A DNA stretch of 17,809 nucleotides from Zygnema cylindricum (GCA_037447655.1 JBBHKE010002620.1:47486-65294), one strand, 5' to 3'; positions 1-8,227 are shown, counted from the stretch's first letter. Notes: a model not told the origin generated them from the letters alone. Program-made: numbers and translations.

Positions 1-150
1 TCCTCCTCTCCCTCGAGGCCTAAACTACCTTTGGGACCCTTTGCGGCCGTAATTACACCCTCCATTCGACGCCACCTCCCCCTCACTCTGTCCCTCTCCC
101 TCGCTCCCCTCACCCTTTGCCTCCACCCATATCCCTCCTCTGCAGCTTAC

Positions 151-382
151 CTCCCACATTAATGCCGGCGTTTCCCAGGGTTTCCATCAAATCCGGAGCT
201 CCCTCTCCTCCTCCGAACGCCTTAATCAGTCGCGGAATCGTAAAAAATGTCGAAATCCCTGCCGCCATTCCCAAACCAACATACAAAAATTTTCGGACTC
301 CCCGAAACGGCGCCTGGACTTCACTTATCAGCTTGAGGTCGCTCCGGAAACTGGATCCCACTGCCTCACTGCCTTCTCGAGC
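151..382 (-). CDS. LPA1: LPA1 exon 4: first membrane segment (last exon in window)
   Basis: This 232-nt exon encodes A-R-E-G-S-E-A-V-G, S-D-L-K-L-I-S-E-V-Q-A-P-F-R-G-V-R-K-F, a hydrophobic membrane span, and G-G-G-E-G-A-P-D-L-M-E-T-L-G-N-A-G-I-N-V-G. This block is the best conserved part of LPA1/REP27 proteins. Acceptor ATCTCTCAG at 384-383, donor GGAG/GTAAGC at 150-149, exit phase 1, so the next exon should begin by completing a Gly codon. No such exon is seen in bases 1-148. Confidence 0.95.
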
Positions 383-490
383 CTGAGAGATGGAGAGGGA
401 GAGGGAGAGGGAGAGACAGAGCGTGCGAGAGAGAGGGAGAGAGAGAGGTGGGAGGAAGAGAGAGGGGGGGAAGAGGGAGATAGAGGGGAA

Positions 491-564
<74 letters not shown>

Positions 565-1546
565 GGAGAAAAAAATACAGGAGATGGAAGAGGGGAGGGG
601 TAACAGAGAGAGGTGAGGGAGTTGTAAGAGATACAGGAAGGGAGAGCGAGAGGAAGGTAGGGAAGAGGAAGGAGAAGAGAGGGAAAGGGAGCGCATGGAG
701 ATAGAGGAAGGGATGGTGAGAAGAATTACAGGGAAACGGAAAGAAAGGTAAATGAGAGCAGAAGAGAAGAAGATAGAAAGGAAGGAAAAGAAAAATAAAA
801 GGAAAAACGAGAAAATGAAAGGAAGAGCAAGTCAATAAAATTTACACAAAGAGAAAGAAAAGTAACAAAGAGAAATAGAGAAGAGAGTGGAAATAAAATA
901 ATAATTAATTATGGCATAAAAATTAAACTCCAAAAGAACATCCTTTCATCTGCCGTTTTGTACAGCACTTTAAAAACGTTTTTGTTTTTCCTTTCGGGCA
1001 GCTCCAGAAAAAATTCTCCCTGCCCATCCCACCTCTTTCTGCAGCGTTGTGAACTCCGGTGTGGCTCTAAAAGCCGCCATATCGGGATCCCCGAGCACCG
1101 TACTAAATCGCAATCCGTACCGGCCCAGCGCTTCCTTTAGAGCCGCTGCTGCCCGCCCTGGATCCTGTCTGCACCAGCCACATCAGCGCTACATCAGTGC
1201 AATATCAGAGCCATCTCAGCACCACGTCGGGACAAAAGCAGAGCCACGTCAGCGCCACATCAGCACAATATCAGAGCCATTTCATAGCCACATCAGCATG
1301 ACATCAATGTGACCTCAGCTGGACACCGCATGAGTTTGAGATCACACGTGACAGTAAATAGCTAGGCAACTTCTCCTCCTCCTCCCTATTGACTGTCCAC
1401 GCTAATTCTGGTGCCCAGTCTCAGTCTAGCAGGGTGACTTTCTCTTTCCTCTGACCGACCATCTATATTGATTCAATTGCACAAACATACTGTAACTGGG
1501 CGATCTACACCAGTTACGGTGCCCAAATATACCATAATTCTGCGAG

Positions 1547-1592
<46 letters not shown>

Positions 1593-4500
1593 GAACTCTT
1601 TCATGCTTCCTCTCCTACCTACTATTGACACTAATTCTACATGTCAAGTTATACTGTCACTAGGCAAGTCTGTCCTTCCTCCGACCTACCCATCTACACT
1701 AATTCCAGTGAACAAGTCATACAGTAACGGACAGAATAGTCTCTCCTGGCTCTTAATCCACAATCAAACAATAATCAGAGCGAGTTGAGCATCTCCCCTT
1801 CGACATACAATCCGCACTAAATTTGTCGCCCAGTCATATTGTAACCGAGCAATTTTTTCTCCCTTTTACCCAGACCATCCACATTGATTCCGGTACCTGG
1901 CAGCGTGACAGCAAGCCATATTATAGAGGGCCGCCTGAGCCTCTTCTGTGGAAGGGTTTAACTCCATGGCTCGAGAGAATTTCTCCAAAGCCTCGGACAC
2001 CTGGCACATGTGACACGTGTCACAAAAAGTCGCATGTGTGAGACTGGACAAAATAATAGGGAAACTGAAACAAGGAACACAGAAAAACGCGGAATTATAC
2101 ACGATATGGAAGATAAGACAAGGAAATAAGGAGTCGAAGCAAGATGGAATAATAAAAGAGAAACGGAGGACGGAGAGCGCGAAATAAATTATGAAACAGG
2201 AAGTAACTCTGAACACAAGGAATATGGAACGTGGAAACTCAAACAACAACAACAACAACATACAATTTGGAATATAAATAAAATTGAATACGGACGAAGA
2301 ATCATAGTAGTACATGGCCATGGGTACTCATGTCGTATGTTTTCACAACACATTACATTGCCTTCGACGACCAGCTTTCAATTTTTCGAACAGAATCTTC
2401 GATGTAAATAAGATAGAGACAGTCTTATTTCGAAATGTATTGCTAAAACCTACAATGATCCCACACTCTATTGAGTGTGTTCAATTCTGTCCCTTGAAAT
2501 GGTTAAAATCAACCATTTACATTACCGCCCACGGCAACATCGGTTTTACTCCTAAAGGATCCGATGCAACAAAATTAAATCATAACAAAAATAAAACAGA
2601 CTTCACCTGGCCATGCAATTCTGCTTCTGATGATGCAAATTTCGCCTTTTTCCTTATTCCTACCCCACTCCAAACTACAATGTGTAAATGCGTTTTTGTG
2701 TCTGCTTAGTCAACTATGGATATGACACACCGTAATTGAAACACAGAAAATGAAACATGAAGAATAACACCGAGAAAACAAAACGGAACTAGTGACATGG
2801 AACAAGTGGTAAATAAATTCAATGTTTATACCCAAAAAAATCATTTGACATAGGAGCTTGGGACGCACAAAATGGCTTCATAGGCTTATTCTGGACTTGT
2901 AAGAAGATTAAATATTTCCAAATTCTGAGAAGTTAGAAAGGATCTCTTGAAAATACAGATCCATATTTTCAGATTCTCTTGAAAAAAAAGGCATATGTGC
3001 CCATGCTTACACAGTTATTCTGTTTAAAACATCAGAAACACCAGATTTACTGTACAAATTGCCCAATCAAGAATACATGTGAATTTGCCTCCAATTTTTT
3101 TAATGGGACACACACTTTCTGAGCGCATTTTGGCACAACTTGAAGAGAACTCTTGGTCATAAACATTGTAAGTCACCAAGTTTAGACAATTGCAACTCCT
3201 ACACCATTTCTAAACTTGATGAAACATATTAGGTAAGCCAAAGCGTGTTTAATTAAAAATTGTGATACATAAATTCCAAAAATTCATTAGCATAGGAAAA
3301 CTCACAAATGGGGAAATTTTACATAATAGTTATAAAGAACCAGAAAATCAAACTCAAAATATACAAAATTGGAGCTTAAATCGATACAATTGACATCTTT
3401 GACAAGCAAACCAAAAGTCTAGAAAGTTGAGTTGATGATGATAAGACTGACTTAACTAAGACAAGGTTGACCTTCAGAAATTTAAGACGAGCATTAAGAA
3501 AAATAAATTTGACTTGGTGATAGCAAAGTTGACCTTAAAAAAATCTAAGTCGAGCTTGTAACAACCATGTCTAAAGACAATAAAATTGACTTAATGAGGG
3601 CCGAATCGACCTATTGAACATAAAATTGTACTGAAAGAATGAAGTTGACCTTATAACGACAAGATTAAGTTTGTTGACAACAAAGTTGACGGCGTAAAAT
3701 TACCCCTTTTATTATTTAGTATAGTTGAGTGTCCTACATATATATCGAGTAAACACGAACTGAGTCAGCTATATTTCAAGTGTTTTAAGCAAATGTTGTA
3801 CGCATTAACATTATCTCACTCTCGCTAATAGGGTTTTAAGCAAGAATTTGCGCAATTTTATAAAGGAATTCCTTCAAAAATGATCACCGCATGCATAAAA
3901 TCCCAAAACTTATAAAATTTCGTGATGCAAACTCAAAATCAGCTTAATCTACGACGTCCAAGTAGAAAAATAAAAAGGGGGAGCAAATGAATTCACATCA
4001 AATTTGATTCCGGCCGAAGTACAAAAAAAAATAAAAAATTATAGTCTTGAATTTTGGAATTTGCAGAAAAAAAGTTGTAGTATTTTGTCCTCCTGGACCG
4101 ACAAAACAAAATACGTTGCAACTGAGCCAAAATATGTCGTTCTCTCCCTATCTCTTTTACTACTTTCTAAACCCACAAAACAAAAAAACAAAATATTTTC
4201 TGTGAAAAACAAGGGTGCCCATAAATTACCCTGAAAGACCTAAAACAAAAATCCTTGAAAAGAGAGTCATTTAAATGTAGGGATTTGGCACATTGTGGGC
4301 ATTTAAATGAATTAGATTTCCATTTTTTTGTTGTGGGGCTTTAAAATTAAAATTACCTTCTTGAGTGGTGACCCTTTTCCATTCTCTTCTTACTTTCACT
4401 TTTATACTTTTTTTTTTTTTACATTGTTAAGTGTTAATTTTTCAAGAAATGTTTAGGGAAACATGAGGCTCATGCAAAGCAGAATCAAGGAATTGAACCA

Positions 4501-5003
4501 GTAAGAAAATTTCCCCAGAGGAGCATTAATTTTTTTTTTTTTTTTTGTCTTTTGCTTCCCCTTTTCCCCATTTCCTTTTATTTTTTTCTTTTAATTCTTT
4601 CAAATTTTCTGTTCTACTGACTTACTCTTCCTTTCTTGAACAGAATCAGGCCTTCATTGACCACATTGCCAGCTGTCAGCGCCACATTCGCCGTCTCTGC
4701 GCCTCCTCCCGCCGACGCTAATGCTACAAATCGAATGTTCGTACGATTACCATCAACTCTACGAATATTCGTACGATCGACATTGTCTCTACGAATATTC
4801 GTCCGCCAGGTGACACCTGGCAGTGAAATGCTCCTACTCCTCTTTACCAGGCTTCCCTCTCTCCAGCCTGACACGTGTTCGATATGAGATGAATCCAATC
4901 TACCACGTGGCAGAGGAACATAACTGGCAACGACCAAATTAGAAATGCAGGAAAATGTGCCACGTGTCATTGAGCAGGAAGGGGCAGAGGGGATTAGCGC
5001 CAT
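151..5003 (-). CDS. LPA1: LPA1/REP27-like photosystem II assembly protein, chloroplastic (5' part, four exons)
   Basis: Join (minus strand): 4626-5003, 1897-2000, 1033-1168, 151-382; it continues past base 1. The visible protein is 283 residues plus a split codon; the Arabidopsis homologue is about 450. Residues 1-60 are Ala/Ser/Arg-rich with an MALIPS start, like a plastid transit peptide. A TPR region follows at about 110-180, with N-E-G-L-I-L-F-K-K-G-R then S-E-A-L-E-K-F, N-P-S-T-E-E-A-Q-A-A and YNMACCHAA. Next come the family segments F-S-T-V-L-G-D-P-D and SDLKLISEVQAPFRG, and a membrane segment at about 238-257 containing AAGISTFFTIPRL. The second membrane segment and C-terminal half lie outside the window. 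In the LPA1/REP27 family the protein sits in the thylakoid membrane and helps D1 synthesis or PSII assembly. Introns are GT..AG and phases agree (0, 2, 0, 1). All genes nearby are unrelated. Start could instead be Met at 4970. Confidence 0.92.
383..840. repeat. Polypurine/polypyrimidine tract with (GA)34 microsatellite, LPA1 intron 3
   Basis: The plus strand is almost pure purine for about 450 bases, so the transcribed strand is an extended polypyrimidine run leading to the exon 4 acceptor. A perfect (GA)n of about 69 bases occupies 494-562. Long Arg/Glu or Ser/Leu open frames across it are composition artefacts. Confidence 0.95.
1033..1168 (-). CDS. LPA1: LPA1 exon 3: end of TPR and linker
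   Basis: This 136-nt exon completes the split Arg codon and encodes Q-D-P-G-R-A-A-A-A-L-K-E-A-L, then F-S-T-V-L-G-D-P-D-M-A-A-F-R-A-T-P-E-F. It corresponds to the conserved LPA1 segment ending in the ..PEF..LQ.E linker. Acceptor GGTGCAG, donor GAG/GTGGGA (1032-1031), exit phase 0. The alternative acceptor 4 nt further in would break the frame. Confidence 0.92.
1178..1309. repeat. 66-bp tandem duplication built of CCACATCAGC-like units
   Basis: Two copies (1178-1243 and 1244-1309) share their first ~45 bases closely, including AATATCAGAGCCAT. Shorter CCAC[AG]TCAGC and ACATCAG units occur inside and beyond them. The repeat sits in LPA1 intron 2, directly upstream (in the gene's sense) of the exon 3 acceptor. 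Confidence 0.8.
1380..1900. repeat. Degenerate tandem repeat in LPA1 intron 2, with (TC)18
   Basis: Units of roughly 60-120 bases share a pattern like CCATC-TACACTAATTC, then CCAGTCATACTGTAAC, then a CT-rich stretch. Recognisable starts lie near 1397, 1460, 1625, 1685, 1808 and 1874. A perfect (TC)18 run is at 1553-1588. The last unit overlaps the donor end of exon 2. Confidence 0.6.
1897..2000 (-). CDS. LPA1: LPA1 exon 2: TPR core
   Basis: This 104-nt exon encodes V-S-E-A-L-E-K-F-S-R-A-M-E-L-N-P, then T-E-E-A-Q-A-A-L-Y-N-M-A-C-C-H-A-A, plus two bases of an Arg codon. The acceptor is ..GTGCCAG (AG at 2002-2001). The donor is CCAG/GTACCG (1896-1895). The Glu-Ala-Leu, Asn-Pro and Ala-Cys-Cys positions are those of the LPA1 TPR helices. 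The donor lies inside the last unit of a degenerate intronic repeat. Confidence 0.92.
2001..4625 (-). other. LPA1 intron 1 (2.6 kb)
   Basis: The intron is bounded by GTAAGT at 4625-4620 and CCAG at 2002-2001. It holds a perfect 14-bp palindrome, GTGACACGTGTCAC (2010-2023), beside the acceptor, a purine-rich plus strand at 2040-2240, an (AAC)n run at 2242-2260, and several degenerate GTTGAC repeats at about 3400-3690. T-runs lie near 4410 and 4530. An open frame on the plus strand at 2314-2709 resembles no family I know. No other exon is evident. Confidence 0.8.
3400..3690. repeat. Degenerate repeat of GTTGACYTTA motif (W-box-like) in LPA1 intron 1
   Basis: TTGAC with a pyrimidine next recurs at about 3467, 3509, 3529, 3586 and 3645, and TTGAC[AG] occurs at about 3674 and 3685. 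Most copies sit in an AA[AG]TTGACTTA-like context separated by A-rich spacers. TTGAC[CT] is the core of the plant W-box, but here the motifs look like units of a decayed repeat. Confidence 0.5.
4626..5003 (-). CDS. LPA1: LPA1 exon 1: transit peptide and start of TPR
   Basis: The exon holds 126 codons. ATG (5003-5001) begins M-A-L-I-P-S-A-P-S; an in-frame ATG at 4970 is the only other Met. Residues about 67-93 are a 10-residue tandem repeat, [RW]-T-N-I-R-R/F, encoded by 30-bp DNA repeats. The exon ends N-E-G-L-I-L-F-K-K-G-R followed by a strong GTAAGT donor (4625 downward), phase 0. The last 20 or so residues match the start of the TPR region of LPA1. The front is not conserved in sequence, as expected for a targeting peptide. 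Upstream the frame stays open to 5123, but that part is Phe/Pro-rich and overlaps the probable promoter, so I did not include it. Confidence 0.85.
4733..4802. repeat. 30-bp tandem palindromic repeat inside LPA1 exon 1
   Basis: Units at 4733-4762 and 4763-4792 and a partial third from 4793 share GAATATTCGTACGAT and end in CTCTAC. The perfect 12-bp palindrome ACGAATATTCGT occurs at 4761-4772 and 4791-4802. Thirty bases equal ten codons, so the repeat is read through as three copies of R/W-T-N-I-R-R/F in the transit-peptide region. Confidence 0.9.
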
Positions 5004-5126
5004 AGCTGTCAATCGATGGGTGTAAGTTGGTAAAACACCGGGTGGGAGGAAGAAGGACGGGGAGAGAGAGGAGAGGAAGAAGAGAAAAGGACACGTGGCA
5101 GGAGTGATTCCTCTGTAAGCCACGTG
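4872..5126. promoter_or_regulatory. Cluster of five CACGTG G-box/ABRE motifs around the LPA1 start
   Basis: CACGTG lies at 4872-4877, 4904-4909, 4961-4966, 5092-5097 and 5121-5126. Three continue as CACGTGGC and two as CACGTGTC (one in reverse), the forms bound by plant bZIP/bHLH factors such as ABF, HY5 and PIF. Two are upstream of ATG 5003, where promoter and 5' UTR should be; three fall inside exon 1. This is suggestive of light or ABA control of a photosynthesis gene. The function is inferred. Confidence 0.6.
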
Positions 5127-5290
5127 GCAGTGAGAATGCTTTTCTCTCGACGAGACAGGAGTGACCCTTTGTCCTTTGATTCTTGTACTTAGAAAATAGG
5201 GAGAATTGGGACTAGGTCAATTGGTCACATTTAATAGTGTTGACGAAGGAGGCTCCGAGGAAAAGTACGGTACGGTAAACCATAGATGTC

Positions 5291-5311
5291 CCGTGCGCAT
5301 ATTACGCACGG
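5291..5311. repeat. Short inverted repeat CCGTGCG/CGCACGG
   Basis: Perfect 7-bp arms (5291-5297 and 5305-5311) surround a 7-base loop. It lies just outside the first MITE, in the upstream region of LPA1. Function unknown. Confidence 0.7.
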
Positions 5312-5363
5312 TATAAACTTACGAATACTACACCGCGCAGCGTTATTAGTGTCAAAGATTAAA

Positions 5364-5600
5364 TACACCTTGAATCGTTATTAGACTATAGAAATTATTA
5401 GAGTAAAGAAAAAATTAGCGTCATTCATTCTAATATATTGCCAGGAGACGTGGCAGGTTATGGTCCACGTTCTTAAATAGTGTAATATATTCTATTTAAG
5501 GTATCAATGTCAAAATTTTGGAATCGGACAAGTGTGTACGGAGAAAATATGTTTTATAGTAACGAAAATACTATTAACATTAATAGCGATACACGGTGTA
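5364..5600. mobile_element. Fold-back MITE, copy 1
   Basis: It is bounded by TACACC at the left and GGTGTA at the right, suggesting a TA target. The right arm (5524-5600) is nearly the same as the right arm of copy 2: TCGGACAAGTGTGTACGGAG, then GTTTTA, then TAATAGCGATACACGGTGTA. The left arm is more decayed but keeps TACACCTTGAATCGTTATTAG. An extra left-end-like piece, TACACCGCGCAGCGTTATTAG, begins at 5329, perhaps from a nested or failed copy. It has no coding capacity. Confidence 0.75.
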
Positions 5601-5629
5601 GTTTATCAGCTAATGAATATCGGCTTCTG

Positions 5630-6450
5630 ACAGGTGCCAGAGGTCGCAAAAGTCAAAAAAAATCATACCCGAAACCGACCGTTTTTTTCAAAATCTGAGT
5701 AACCGACGCCCGACCGAGTTTTGTCACGCTCCAAAATTGTTAACCGTTAACCGACCGTCGTTTACGAAAAAAAAAATTAACCGAATCTTGATTTTTCGCG
5801 ACTAACCGTGCCCGCCCGTAACCGAAAAAGTACAAAATTAATCAATGTACGACGGAATAAGCCAATAATTACGATTTGTCGCGTTCCTTCAGATTTGCGA
5901 AATGAATAGTGTTACTACCGTGTCAGATTTGCGACGCTTTGTCGCGTTCCCTAAGATTTGCGAAATGAATATTACTACTGTGTCAGATTTGCGACGCTTT
6001 GTCGCGTTGCCTAAGATTTGCGAAATGAATATTGTACTATCGTGTCAGATTTGAGACGCTTTGTCGCTTTCCCTAAAATTTTCGAAATGAATAGTGTACT
6101 ACCGTGTCAGATTTGCGACGCTTTGTCGCGTTCCCTTTGATTTGCGAAATAAATAGCTTACTACAGTACCGTGTCAGATTTGCGACGCTAATCATGATGC
6201 CACGTACTTCCACGATACCAAAAGTACAAAGAACAATAATGTTGGAAAAAAAAAGTACAAAATTTTCTTTTTTTTTGGTTTTTTGTTTGACCGACCGTAA
6301 CTGACCGTTTTTTTTTTCCTGGTGAGTCAACCGACCGTAACCGCCCGACCCCCAAAATTTTGCAACCGAATCCGTTCCGGATCCGGCGCGGGCGGTCGGT
6401 TAACGGTCGGTCACGGTTTCGGTTGACCGTTTGCGACCTCTGACAGGTGC
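5630..6450. mobile_element. Non-autonomous hAT-like transposon (5638-6442) with 8-bp target duplications
   Basis: Thirteen-base perfect terminal inverted repeats, CAGAGGTCGCAAA at 5638-5650 and its complement at 6430-6442, are flanked by identical 8-bp duplications ACAGGTGC (5630-5637 and 6443-6450). TIRs starting CAG and 8-bp duplications are hallmarks of the hAT superfamily. The subterminal zones are packed with ACCGACCG and TAACCG motifs in opposite orientation at the two ends, as expected of transposase-binding sites. The centre is a five-copy tandem repeat. There is no transposase frame, so movement would need an autonomous relative. The perfect duplications suggest a fairly young insertion. 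It landed 37 bases right of MITE copy 1. Confidence 0.88.
5878..6190. repeat. Five-copy ~62-bp tandem repeat inside the hAT-like element
   Basis: Units start at 5878, 5941, 6001, 6063 and 6125 with lengths 63, 60, 62, 62 and about 66. Each runs GTCGCGTTCCCTAAGATTTG, then CGAAATGAAT, then TACTACCGTGTCAGATTTGC, then GACGCTTT. Adjacent units create the dyad GCGAC-GCTTT-GTCGC. Copies 3 and 4 carry most substitutions. There are no unique spacers, so this is not a CRISPR array. Confidence 0.95.
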
Positions 6451-6810
6451 TGAACATCGATTTCCGATGTACCGCTTAAAAGTCCAAAATACGTCAGCTT
6501 CAAAACACCTATTCCACCTACACCATAATACCATAAATTGACGTCATACAAAATAAATGCTATAAAAAATGCGCACGACATTTGCCCATTGCTAGTAGTA
6601 TTAAATTTAGATTTTTTTCTGGGCAATCGTAGTCGTTCAATTTTCTGGTCAGCCGTCAGATTTCACCTGGAGCCGCCCAATCCCCGAAAGGTAACACTCC
6701 TACCTTTCAATCGTGATGTCACGATTAAAAAAGCAGTACAACATTTGTGGTGAGAATAATGACTTCGATATTTTGAAAGTTTGAATGCCCAAAATCATCA
6801 AACTAATGAC

Positions 6811-7030
6811 TACACCGTGAATCGCTATTAGTGTTAATGTTTTTTTTGTCTCTTTAAACATTCATTCTCCGTACATACATGTCCGACTTTGGATCTGACG
6901 GTTGCGATTGAAAGATAAGATTCTCAGCTTTCGATTGGCGGTCTCAAATCGAAAATCGGACAAGTGTGTACGGAGAAAAGATGTTTTAAGCGGCGAAAAA
7001 AAATTAACCCTAATAGCGATACACGGTGTA
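6811..7030. mobile_element. Fold-back MITE, copy 2 (220 bp)
   Basis: The left arm 6811-6886 and right arm 6956-7030 are an imperfect ~75-bp inverted repeat around a ~70-bp spacer. The ends are TACACCGTG and CACGGTGTA, so a TA duplication is likely. The right arm matches copy 1. The outer 20 or so and inner 20 or so bases of the arms agree best. The element can fold into a long hairpin and encodes nothing. A TA target suggests a Tc1/mariner-like origin, but the ends do not match the Stowaway consensus, so the superfamily is left open. Confidence 0.85.
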
Positions 7031-7031
7031 C

Positions 7032-7705
7032 TTTACGGATTGACTAAAGTGTGAGTGTGTGAGTGTACTAGTCTGTACCGAAGTAGCCATTTTGCTTTGC
7101 CTTGAAGCGCAGCCTTCTGAAGAATTGCAGTAAAGAGTCAGGAATGGAAATGTTAAAAGGCCGAAAAATTGCCAATTGAACTCTAAACCTGCTGTATAGT
7201 CCTGTAGTCAACCTTATTATAAGCTTCAGGCAAACGCACTCTCAAGAAAAGTCGAAAAGATACGCAAATTTGTTGAATTAGGAAAAGCGAATACATGAAA
7301 TTGTACTTTTCTGAGCCTTTCTGTTGAATTTTTATTTTTTTTTGATTTGTTTCATTATTTTCAGCTTTATTTTACTTTGACCTTTGAAATTATTCCTTTA
7401 CATAGGAAACACTAATACACGATGCATGTTTGTTTGTTTTTCTAGTTCTAATTTTGCTGGATACTTCTTTTAATTTCGAGACCTATCAATGGCTCCGAAC
7501 TTTTAAAGCAACTTGAATAGACCATACACATGTATAAAGGCTCTAAGCTAAACTCTTTGTTGCAACTTTGCTCGTAAGTAATATCACATTATTAAGATCT
7601 TTAGCTATATTCTATTCAAAGAAACGTGAACCAAGATTGTCTTCGCTAGAAAAACCAACTGGCAGTTCCAAAATCCGAAATTAAGCTATCTGTGACTTGC
7701 TATCA
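7032..7705. other. Intergenic region upstream of RPC9
   Basis: AT-rich sequence without a recognisable gene or repeat. Short open frames here have no coding character. A first, very short coding or non-coding exon of RPC9 could be hidden here or in the next 350 bases. Confidence 0.5.
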
Positions 7706-7716
7706 TGTGTGGAGAA

Positions 7717-7810
7717 ACGGGACCGAGGGAGACGAAGAGGGAAAGAGGGAGGGAGAAAGTTATTAGCTCTCCCTCTCTCCCTCCTCCCTTCTCCCTCTCC
7801 CTCTCCCTCT
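7717..7810. promoter_or_regulatory. Purine block followed by CT-rich block upstream of RPC9 (possible core promoter/5' UTR)
   Basis: A GA-rich run (about 7720-7758) is followed, after TTATTAG, by a CT-rich run (about 7767-7810), forming an imperfect inverted repeat. Plant genes often start transcription in a CT-rich (Y-patch) stretch, and this one lies on the RPC9 sense strand about 260 bases before the first recognised coding exon. This assignment is an inference from position and composition only. Confidence 0.35.
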
Positions 7811-8068
7811 CATCTGCGGACAGAACAAAACGTAGAGTTAAAAAAACTAGAACTTTGGGCGTTGCTGGAGGTGATTAGATTGATGCTTATGTTGGTTTCA
7901 AACTGCACAAGAATAAATGATGGGGCATTGTTTTACATATAACTTCCAGAAGTCACGGCACTAACAATTTTCAAATGATGAAGACGATCTACAAGAAATT
8001 GAATAACTGAACAGTAGTCTAGTAATTGTTCCATCAATGTCTAGTATAGTTTCTTATGCATCAAATTT

Positions 8069-8227
8069 ATGCAAAGCCTTAGTCTTGCTGGTCTTGGGTT
8101 TGTGTACAGTTTGGGCAATGTTGGCCTCTTATCAAATTTTGAGGTTTTCCAATTACTAGAGGAGAGAGGAGCAGGAAATGCTGAGCTGGCAGGCAGCAGC
8201 ACTGGTGCATCGTTGTCTGAATGCAAG
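8069..8227 (+). CDS. RPC9: RPC9 exon 1 (start uncertain)
   Basis: This exon encodes the Rpb4-like N-terminal strand/helix G-L-L-S-N-F-E-V-F-Q-L-L-E-E-R-G and a Gly/Ser/Ala loop ending S-E-C-K, then a strong donor AAG/GTGAGT at 8228. Arabidopsis-type proteins have a similar S-E-x-K just before the next helix. If GTGTACAG is used as an acceptor, the exon is 8110-8227 and begins with the last base of a codon. Confidence 0.8.

Noticed and set aside
390-704. Long Arg/Glu open frame across the GA repeat (and Ser/Leu frames on the other strand at 110-835)
   Set aside because: It is the translation of a microsatellite inside LPA1 intron 3; only 151-382 on the minus strand is coding.
2314-2709. 131-codon open frame on the plus strand
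   Set aside because: It lies inside LPA1 intron 1, shows no recognisable domain and has AT-rich random composition.
4614-5123. LPA1 start at 5123 rather than 5003
   Set aside because: There is no ATG there, the added part is Phe/Pro-rich and overlaps the G-box promoter, and ATG 5003 gives a typical transit peptide.
5878-6190. Regular ~62-bp repeats resembling a CRISPR array
   Set aside because: Whole units repeat without unique spacers, inside a plant transposon.
6073-6457. Open frames on both strands within the hAT-like element
   Set aside because: They arise from the tandem repeat and subterminal motifs; none resembles a transposase.
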